Below, in pieces: positions 6,084 through 10,507 of a DNA stretch of 10,507 bases. The notes under the pieces were generated by a model. The model was not told the origin of the DNA. It was given only the letters and a program-made list of their open reading frames with translations, and did not search any database. Origin of the DNA: Candidatus Gottesmanbacteria bacterium. GTDB lineage: Bacteria; Patescibacteriota; Microgenomatia; 2-02-FULL-39-11. Position 1 is the first letter of the stretch; the number at the start of each line of letters is the position of its first letter. Both the position numbers and the translations under genes were made by a program. Location: positions 1 to 10,507 of the forward strand of contig JACREK010000013.1 of the NCBI GenBank assembly GCA_016218275.1, given 5' to 3'.

Positions 6084-6298
6084 TCTGTCTCACTTGCCTC
6101 GTACCCTGTCTTTTGGATGATTTCAATAATCTTTTCAGGTTTAATAATATCAGAGTCAAAAGTTACCTCTGTCTTTTGTCTGGCATAACTGGTATTTGAT
6201 TCTTTCACACCTTCTGTCTCTTCCAGATCCATATCAATCGTTAGAGCGCAACTGGTACAATGCATGCCGTTTATTTCAAAAACTGCAGTTTTTAACAT
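6080..6298 (-). CDS. copZ: CopZ-like copper chaperone (HMA domain)
   Basis: A 72-residue single heavy-metal-associated domain with the metal-binding loop GMHCTSC (Cys14 and Cys17), followed by the helix ALTIDMDLE and the family ending IIQKTGYEA. Such proteins carry Cu(I) in the cytoplasm and hand it to CopA-type ATPases. The stop codon overlaps the copA stop by four bases, tail to tail. AAGGG (6307-6311) lies eight bases before the ATG, one of the better ribosome-binding sites here. It is the next minus-strand gene after the SafE-cupredoxin gene; the 201-base gap is mostly the inserted element at 6319-6475, so the two were probably an operon. The partner could also be another HMA-accepting protein. 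Confidence 0.88.
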   Translation of the reverse strand: MLKTAVFEINGMHCTSCALTIDMDLEETEGVKESNTSYARQKTEVTFDSDIIKPEKIIEIIQKTGYEASETD

Positions 6299-6318
6299 AT
6301 TTCTTACCCTTAATTACT

Positions 6319-6475
6319 TACAGTACTTACGCAATAAATTTTGATTTAGATTGTCATTGCGAGCCTCGAAGAGGCGTGGCAATCTCTTGCGTATGCGAGC
6401 TCGAACAAGTCGAGAGATTGCTTCGTTACGCATTATCATGCGCTCCTCGCAATGACATAGTGCGTAAGTCCTGTA
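6319..6475. mobile_element. MITE-like inverted-repeat element
   Basis: The ends TACAGTACTTACGCAATA (6319-6336) and its partner (6458-6475) match at 16 of 18 positions as inverted repeats. Inside are perfect arms TGTCATTGCGAG/CTCGCAATGACA (6352-6363/6446-6457) and GCAATCTCT/AGAGATTGC (6379-6387/6413-6421). Immediately outside lie CTTAATTACT (6309-6318) and CTTAATTGCT (6476-6485), a likely target-site duplication with one mismatch. No gene is inside. The CATTGCGAG...GCAATCTC core is a repeat type found in many bacteria. The element splits the SafE-cupredoxin gene from copZ. Confidence 0.75.
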
Positions 6476-6499
6476 CTTAATTGCTTAATTATCTAAACA

Positions 6500-7561
6500 C
6501 TATATCACTTTTATATTTCCTCTATACATTCCCATTCCGCACATAAAGGCAAGATTGCCTTTTTCCTCGGGCGCAGTAAATTGAACCGTTTCGGCCGTAC
6601 CCAGTCTTACTATTTTTTCAATACCAAGTTTAGGGATAACAAATGATTGGATACAACCGCGACCGGTAGTATTTTGAAGATGCATAGTTACCTGGGATCC
6701 TGCCTTTACCGCAATATTTCCGGGTGAATAACCTCTCTCAGTAAGAGTAATTGTGACATTTTGGGTAGCTGCGCCTTCTACTACTCCCATTTCTTGAGCA
6801 TTACAAAAAGTAAGCACTGTACAATCTATTTCCCGCCACAAATTCTCTAAAGTCAGGTTGCTTCCTGCCATAGCCGAAGCTGCATTAAGATTAAAGACAG
6901 CAAGAAGAATGATGGTATAAGCTACCACTTTCATAAAAGCTTGATTTAGTAAATTTCCAAGTCTTGTTACCAGAAAGCCGATGATAAAAAAAGTAGGCGA
7001 TGTGCCCAAAACAAAAGCAAACATAATTGCGCTACCAAGTAATGGGTTACCCGAACCAACCGCAAGTGCCATCATCGCCTGAGTAGTACCGCAAGGAATA
7101 AAAACGGTAAAAGCCCCAAGGATTAGAGGCGCGAAAATACTTTTGCTTTTTGATTCGTTGCGGATTAGACGGAACAAGAACTTTGGCGGCTGGATAATAA
7201 AATAACGGAAAATTGGATGGACATCGAGAAGATTAAGGGCAGTTCCGATCATAAATATTCCTACTGCCAACTGCATAATAATCTTTGTTGTTAAGGATAA
7301 CTGAAAAACTGATCCCAACAAACCTAAAAGTAATCCCAAGATTGTATAGGCAGCAAGTTTTGCAGTTAAAAAGAAAATAATTGGTAAAACACTACTTTCT
7401 GTAAGTGCTTTTTCTTTCAATCTTTCCTCCTTGTCCTCCATAGCTTTAGCGAAGGAGGATTCTCTTTGCGCAATCGTTGCCGCCAGAAGCCCTCCCTGTA
7501 CAGCCAGGCATGTTAAACCCCCGGTAACAAGTCCTGTAAGAAAAATTGTCCAAAGATTCAT
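6500..7561 (-). CDS. SafE/UreH-like membrane protein fused to a C-terminal cupredoxin domain
   Basis: A 353-residue protein in two parts. Residues 1-230 form a six-helix-type membrane domain of the sulfite exporter TauE/SafE (UreH-like) class, opening with GLVTGGLTCLAVQGG and carrying FIPCGTTQAMM (154-164), the Pro-Cys-Gly-Thr signature. Residues about 267-353 are a cupredoxin-like domain with Cys303 (RGCIQSF) and the loop CGMGMYRG (341-348). Cys247 and Cys253 lie between the two. Despite the family name, members of this branch occur with copper genes; transport or delivery of copper is plausible but unproven. Residues about 33-57 (SSFAKAMED and following) are an in-frame palindromic insert absent from the family pattern. 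A palindrome (7574-7590) sits just upstream. Copper context and paralogy with the small cupredoxin support a metal role. Confidence 0.85.
   Translation of the reverse strand: MNLWTIFLTGLVTGGLTCLAVQGGLLAATIAQRESSFAKAMEDKEERLKEKALTESSVLPIIFFLTAKLAAYTILGLLLGLLGSVFQLSLTTKIIMQLAVGIFMIGTALNLLDVHPIFRYFIIQPPKFLFRLIRNESKSKSIFAPLILGAFTVFIPCGTTQAMMALAVGSGNPLLGSAIMFAFVLGTSPTFFIIGFLVTRLGNLLNQAFMKVVAYTIILLAVFNLNAASAMAGSNLTLENLWREIDCTVLTFCNAQEMGVVEGAATQNVTITLTERGYSPGNIAVKAGSQVTMHLQNTTGRGCIQSFVIPKLGIEKIVRLGTAETVQFTAPEEKGNLAFMCGMGMYRGNIKVI
7434..7459. repeat. In-frame palindrome in the SafE-cupredoxin gene
   Basis: TCCTCC (7434-7439) and GGAGGA (7454-7459) are reverse complements around a 14-base loop, similar in plan to the copA elements. 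On the coding strand it gives SSFAKAMED, a peptide typical of a palindromic repeat translated in place. It lies in the loop after the first membrane helix, followed by a charged stretch. Confidence 0.6.
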
Positions 7562-7573
7562 TATCTTTGATTG

Positions 7574-7590
7574 TAAGGTATATTACCTTA
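7574..7590. promoter_or_regulatory. Palindromic operator candidate upstream of the SafE-cupredoxin gene
   Basis: TAAGGTA-TAT-TACCTTA is a perfect 7+3+7 palindrome, 12 bases from the ATG at 7561. On the minus strand it contains a -10-like TAATAT. It does not resemble the CsoR-type sites, so a different regulator would bind it, or it forms an RNA hairpin in the leader. No clear -35 box was found. Confidence 0.4.
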
Positions 7591-7613
7591 TGAGACAAGG
7601 TTAATTTTGATAT

Positions 7614-7643
7614 TTGACTTTTGCCTTTTGACTTTTATATACT
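7614..7643 (+). promoter_or_regulatory. Copper-regulated promoter of the DUF1573-CcdA gene set
   Basis: TTGACT (7614-7619) and TATACT (7638-7643) are 18 bases apart, each one base from consensus. Spacing to the operator is six bases, exactly as at the csoR promoter, and the -10 to operator sequence is almost the same. It points towards the plus-strand genes from 7864. Confidence 0.65.
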
Positions 7644-7649
7644 ATATCT

Positions 7650-7666
7650 ATCCCCCCCAGGGGGAT
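7650..7666. promoter_or_regulatory. CsoR-type copper operator, site 2
   Basis: ATCCCCC-CCA-GGGGGAT has the same 7+3+7 plan as site 1 at 2857 (ATCCCCC-CAG-GGGGGAT), and here the match extends to TAT/ATA outside. Its position relative to the -10 box is the same. It may also influence the divergent SafE-cupredoxin gene, whose start is about 90 bases away. Confidence 0.75.
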
Positions 7667-7863
7667 ATAAGGGGAATAAACTTTTGCGCAGCAATATAAA
7701 TTTTTCGAAGCGCACACACGGTATGCTTGTACCAAGATAGATAGTAAGGAAATAGGTTCATTATGTTTAAAAGATTGAGTACCGATAATAACGCAGTAAC
7801 GAAACCTTGATATATTGTAAGCTAGAAAAATTTATATGCGAGTTAAAAGTCGGACGTAAATAT
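7667..7863 (+). other. Long leader with inverted repeats before the DUF1573 gene
   Basis: This stretch of nearly 200 bases has no sizeable gene. ATATAAATTTTTC (7694-7706) and GAAAAATTTATAT (7825-7837) are exact reverse complements 118 bases apart, and imperfect similarity continues outward (CTTTT on both arms). Between them a 15-codon ORF (7763-7810, MFKRLSTDNNAVTKP) follows AAGGA with a 12-base gap. It could be a structured leader RNA, a leader peptide or a decayed small insertion; none is proven. Confidence 0.4.
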
Positions 7864-8385
7864 ATGAAAAATCTAGGAACTGAAAAAATCATTTTTCTAA
7901 TCATCGGCGGATTGACACTTTTTGCGATTATCTTGATTGTCATCTTCTCGATTAATGAACAGAAACAGGCTCAGACTGCTTCTGCTCTTCTTACCTACTC
8001 CGCAACCGACCGCGAAAAACCAAAAGCTGTTGTTTCCTCAACTTTCAGTGATCTTGGAAAAATGAAAGTCCAGGATGAAAAAACAGCGCAGTTTGAGATA
8101 GAAAATAAAGGCGAGAAACCCCTCCAGCTTTATAAAATCTCCTCCTCCTGTGACTGTACATTCGGACAAGTGACCATAGACGGAGTCAAAAGTCCCGAAT
8201 TTTCCATGCATGCAAGCGGTTCTTGGGTAGGCGAAGTAGCCCCGGGTAAAAAAGCTGCTCTTTCTGTAATCTATAGACCGTCCATAATGCCTGTTTCAGG
8301 AACAATTACCCGCGATGTTTATGTACAGACAAATGATCCGGAGAAATCTAATTTAACCTTTACCGTAAAAGCATTTGTTGAATAA
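7864..8385 (+). CDS. DUF1573 membrane-anchored protein with a CDC motif
   Basis: A 173-residue protein with one N-terminal membrane segment (about 9-29) and an extracytoplasmic immunoglobulin-like beta domain of the DUF1573 type. The family hallmarks are visible: FSDLGKMK, then FEIENKGEKPL, then the SSCDCTF motif (Cys96, Cys98), a GEVAPGKKAAL turn and TNDPE near the end. The function of DUF1573 is not established. The Cys-x-Cys pair with nearby Met115 and His116 could bind copper or take part in thiol exchange, which is inference. The ATG at 7864 is preferred to a TTG at 7807 because it puts the membrane anchor at the N-terminus. It is the first gene behind the second CsoR-type operator, followed by a CcdA-like gene. 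Confidence 0.85.
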   Translation: MKNLGTEKIIFLIIGGLTLFAIILIVIFSINEQKQAQTASALLTYSATDREKPKAVVSSTFSDLGKMKVQDEKTAQFEIENKGEKPLQLYKISSSCDCTFGQVTIDGVKSPEFSMHASGSWVGEVAPGKKAALSVIYRPSIMPVSGTITRDVYVQTNDPEKSNLTFTVKAFVE

Positions 8386-8395
8386 TCGCCTTAAA

Positions 8396-8494
8396 GACAC
8401 CTGGAAGGTGGCCGGAGGACTCCTTCCAGGTGGAGGAACCAAATTACGCCTCCGTCATCCCACCTTCCAGGAGCCCATCCGGTCACCTGGAAGG
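8396..8494. repeat. Pair of REP-type palindromes in opposite orientation (BIME-like)
   Basis: The first palindrome, CACCTGGAAGG (8398-8408) with CCTTCCAGGTG (8422-8432), loop 13 bases, and its tail GTGGAGGAACC are near-identical to element A in copA. The second has CCTTCCAGG (8463-8471) pairing with CCTGGAAGG (8486-8494) and appears inverted relative to the first. It fills the gap between the DUF1573 and CcdA-like genes (8386-8531), where no gene is visible. It could stabilise or attenuate a shared transcript. Confidence 0.8.
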
Positions 8495-8531
8495 AGGGAT
8501 TCATTATCTCTGTAACCCGTAAATCAAAATT

Positions 8532-9335
8532 ATGGATTCTAACTTATTGTTTGGCGTTTCTATCACCGCTTCTTTCTTAGGCGGTATGGTGGCATTGTTT
8601 GCCCCCTGCTGTATCACTTTTCTTTTTCCCTCCTACTTGGGCACAATTTTTCATGACAGGAAAAGAGTAGTTTTGCTGACTTTTATATTTGCCGCAGGTC
8701 TTGGCAGTATCCTTGTTCCTGTTGCTCTGGGCATGCGCATCATCGTCTCGCTTTTTGACCAATTTCATACTACTACTTATCTTTTAGGTTCTTTAATTAT
8801 GATCTTGCTGGGAATTATGACTCTTTTTGAGGTAAAACTTTCCATACCTCTTCCCCATTACACTATGCCCAAGGAAACAACTTTTATTTCAACTTACCTA
8901 TTGGGAGTTTTCTCCGGCATCACCTCTTCCTGCTGTGCGCCTGTCCTTTTTGCCGCCATCACCCTTTCCAGTCTTTCACCTACATTCATTTCAGCTTTTA
9001 TTGTCTCTATTGTCTATGTTTTGGGTATTGTCTTTCCACTATTCTTCCTATCTCTTCTTTACGATAAATTGACCAATCAATATCTTTACAAAGTAAAAAG
9101 AAATCTGGAAAAACCGCTCAAAATCCTGGCTTCTTTGACTTTTATCATTTCCGGCATTGTGATCTCATACCTTGCTCTCACAGGCCGCATCCAGATGTCT
9201 GCCAATATGGCTTATGGAGTAAACTTACGTATGTTTATTTATGAAATCTCCTCTCGACTGAAGAATCCTATTCTTGATATATTGGTCTTAACCGGTATTA
9301 TTATTCTTTTTATTATTATGTTTAGGCGACGTTAG
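8532..9335 (+). CDS. CcdA/DsbD-like transmembrane thiol-disulfide protein
   Basis: A 267-residue multi-pass membrane protein of the CcdA/DsbD transmembrane class. Two internal half-repeats each carry a cysteine motif: FAPCCITFLFPSYLG (Cys26, Cys27) in the first helix and SGITSSCCAPVLFA (Cys134, Cys135) in the fourth. The rest is hydrophobic helices with short basic loops (HDRKR, KVKRNLEK). Family members pass electrons from cytoplasmic thioredoxin to thiol proteins outside the membrane. Thioredoxin and its reductase lie in this window, and candidate outside partners are the DUF1573 protein upstream and the Cys-rich protein downstream. The Cys-Cys pairs are adjacent, whereas classical CcdA has one key cysteine in each of two helices, so the substrate may differ, possibly copper. 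There is no ribosome-binding site at the ATG. Confidence 0.85.
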   Translation: MDSNLLFGVSITASFLGGMVALFAPCCITFLFPSYLGTIFHDRKRVVLLTFIFAAGLGSILVPVALGMRIIVSLFDQFHTTTYLLGSLIMILLGIMTLFEVKLSIPLPHYTMPKETTFISTYLLGVFSGITSSCCAPVLFAAITLSSLSPTFISAFIVSIVYVLGIVFPLFFLSLLYDKLTNQYLYKVKRNLEKPLKILASLTFIISGIVISYLALTGRIQMSANMAYGVNLRMFIYEISSRLKNPILDILVLTGIIILFIIMFRRR

Positions 9336-9362
9336 TAAATAACTTATATAGGTTATTTACTA
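9333..9362 (+). terminator. Hairpin at the end of the CcdA-like gene
   Basis: TAGTAAATAAC (9333-9343) pairs perfectly with GTTATTTACTA (9352-9362), starting at the stop codon itself, with an eight-base loop. No run of T follows, so it is a weak intrinsic terminator at best; it may instead protect the mRNA end or act on both strands. Confidence 0.35.
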
Positions 9363-9366
9363 TTAC

Positions 9367-9424
9367 GCGCCTTTGTGGCGCATTATACGGTATTAAAGTT
9401 GATACGTTTATTTTCTAATGCGCC
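9367..9424 (+). other. Competing inverted repeats before the last gene
   Basis: GCGCC (9367-9371) pairs with GGCGC (9377-9381). The same GGCGC, as GGCGCATTA (9377-9385), also pairs with TAATGCGCC (9416-9424). The two hairpins exclude each other, as in attenuators or switching leaders, 35 bases before the ATG at 9460. The middle contains TTGATA (9399-9404) without a good -10 partner. Confidence 0.35.
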
Positions 9425-9459
9425 CTTAAAAACATTGGACACCCAAAAGGAGATAAAAA

Positions 9460-10413
9460 ATGATAAAGAAAAAAAAGCAGAGTAAAATAAATTATTATTT
9501 GGGTCTGGCAACCGGAGTTTTAGCAACCATTCTCCTTTTCAAACTTATTCCTACTCTTTCTTCTTCTGTAAAAGGGATAAATCTTAACCTGCCTTTTATT
9601 TCCAAACCTACTCCCACCCCTACTCCCGATGCCGCAAAGTTGCAAGCAGAAATTGTAAAGGAGGTTCTACCGGAAAAATTGGATTTGGGTGTTTCATTTA
9701 GGGATACGATTGTCAAAATGATTGAGTATGGCGCAATAGACAAGGAAAAGTTCCTAAAGCTTTATGAGAGCCGGGGAGGATTATCAGGCAAAGAAAAAGA
9801 GTGGCTGGATAAAACTTCTGATGAAAAAATTGTCGTTACTGCTGCCAATTCCGGACTTATATTAAATCTCCTCTGGCCGCTGGGCATTTCCAATAAAACT
9901 AAAGTACTCTCGGAAGGGCCGATGGGCACCCAATACGCCAAAGATGTAGGTAATTTTGCCTCAACCGGTGGATGGAGTGTGGGACGGGAAGACGGAGGAA
10001 AACTTTTTAATAGGTTTAATCTGATAACGCTTACTCCTGATCAGGAAGAAACGGTAAAAGAGATTGCGCAAAATATCTACCGCCCATGCTGCGGTAACAG
10101 TACTTACTTTCCTGATTGCAATCATGGCGCTGCCATGCTTGGATTTCTGGAACTTGCGGTTGCTCAAGGCATGCCGAAGGAGGAAATTTACAAAAAAGCG
10201 CTGGTTCTTAACTCCTACTGGTTCCCGCAGACTTATGCGGAACTAGCCATGTATTTCAAAGCCAAAAAAGGTATCTCTTGGGATAAAGTGGATCCGAAAG
10301 AGGCCCTCGGCGCCAACTACTCCAGCGGGCAAGGATATGGCGCAATAAATAAGGAACTGCAGGCAACCGGACTTTTGCCGGAAGTCAAAGGCGGCGGCGG
10401 CTGTGGAGTGTAG
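9460..10413 (+). CDS. Unrecognised membrane-anchored protein with CCGN...DCNHG motif
   Basis: A 317-residue protein that I cannot assign to a named family. It has a basic N-terminus, one membrane segment (about 12-31), a TPTPTP linker (51-56) and a large mostly helical domain outside the membrane. The most distinctive segment is YRPCCGNSTYFPDCNHGAAM (207-226), giving Cys210, Cys211, Cys220 and His222 close together, which looks like a metal or redox site. It ends GGGGCGV with a lone Cys315. A strong ribosome-binding site, AAGGAG (9447-9452), lies seven bases before the ATG. It follows the CcdA-like gene on the same strand, so it may be a substrate of that protein or a copper-binding partner. 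Both are inferences from context and cysteine content. Confidence 0.8.
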   Translation: MIKKKKQSKINYYLGLATGVLATILLFKLIPTLSSSVKGINLNLPFISKPTPTPTPDAAKLQAEIVKEVLPEKLDLGVSFRDTIVKMIEYGAIDKEKFLKLYESRGGLSGKEKEWLDKTSDEKIVVTAANSGLILNLLWPLGISNKTKVLSEGPMGTQYAKDVGNFASTGGWSVGREDGGKLFNRFNLITLTPDQEETVKEIAQNIYRPCCGNSTYFPDCNHGAAMLGFLELAVAQGMPKEEIYKKALVLNSYWFPQTYAELAMYFKAKKGISWDKVDPKEALGANYSSGQGYGAINKELQATGLLPEVKGGGGCGV

Positions 10414-10425
10414 AAGCTGGAGATT

Positions 10426-10490
10426 CGATCCAGGATCGAGCTCCCGCAGTAACGATCCTGGATCGTATATTGCCCGATGGTGGAGGAACC
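10426..10490. repeat. REP-type palindrome after the last gene
   Basis: CGATCCAGGATCG (10426-10438) and CGATCCTGGATCG (10453-10465) are exact reverse complements around a 14-base loop, and each arm is itself nearly palindromic. The trailing GGTGGAGGAACC (10479-10490) is the same tail as at 8430-8440. The plan (13-bp stem, 13-14-base loop) matches copA element B. It starts 12 bases after the stop codon; the remaining bases to 10507 show no gene. Confidence 0.75.
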
Positions 10491-10507
10491 AGTAAAGCGC
10501 TCCCCGA

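Noticed and set aside
7807..7863. TTG start that lengthens the DUF1573 protein
   Set aside because: It puts 19 unrelated residues before the membrane anchor; the ATG at 7864 is more natural.
7667..7863. tRNA or known riboswitch in the long leader
   Set aside because: No cloverleaf, no T-loop signature and no aptamer motif that I recognise.

Overview
The window looks like a piece of an AT-rich bacterial genome, most plausibly from the Candidate Phyla Radiation / Patescibacteria (Microgenomates-like). The clues are a REP-associated transposase of the type common there, a small four helix bundle (23S rRNA intervening-sequence type) protein, few Shine-Dalgarno sites, possible leaderless promoters, and short palindromic elements read through inside genes. 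The lineage is an inference; there is no rRNA or ribosomal protein marker here.

Layout. Positions 1-845 hold a REP-associated tyrosine transposase (RAYT) flanked on both sides by inverted arrays of a CCACCTG-type repeat. On the minus strand follow trxB (865-1806) and trxA (1839-2165), and a four helix bundle gene (2350-2667) whose C-terminal tail lies in another frame down to 2250. From 2822 a plus-strand copper operon begins: promoter, a perfect CsoR-type operator, csoR (2883), a membrane-anchored cupredoxin (3160) and the Cu(I) export ATPase copA (3516-6083), the last two overlapping by ATGA. Facing it on the minus strand are a SafE-type membrane protein fused to a cupredoxin domain (6500-7561) and a CopZ-like metallochaperone (6080-6298), separated by a MITE-like inverted-repeat element (6319-6475) with apparent target-site duplication. 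A second promoter plus CsoR-type operator (7614-7666), nearly identical to the first, drives a plus-strand set: DUF1573 protein (7864-8385), a CcdA/DsbD-like membrane protein (8532-9335) and an unrecognised membrane-anchored protein with a CCGN...DCNHG motif (9460-10413). The window ends in another palindromic repeat.

How it works together. CsoR, CopA, CopZ and two cupredoxins make a copper sensing, shuttling and export set. The matched operators suggest CsoR also controls the DUF1573-CcdA-unknown set, linking copper to thiol redox chemistry outside the membrane; thioredoxin and its reductase nearby could feed electrons to the CcdA-like protein. This is inferred from context.

The most unusual signal is the palindromic repeats. 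A core 13-mer next to the transposase (CACCTGAAAGGTG) recurs with one change (CACCTGGAAGGTG) in a pair of intergenic repeats at 8398-8494 and inside copA. copA carries about five palindromic inserts, all in frame, and the SafE fusion carries one more. This resembles the coding-sequence palindromic elements of Rickettsia, here with a candidate mobilising enzyme in the same window.
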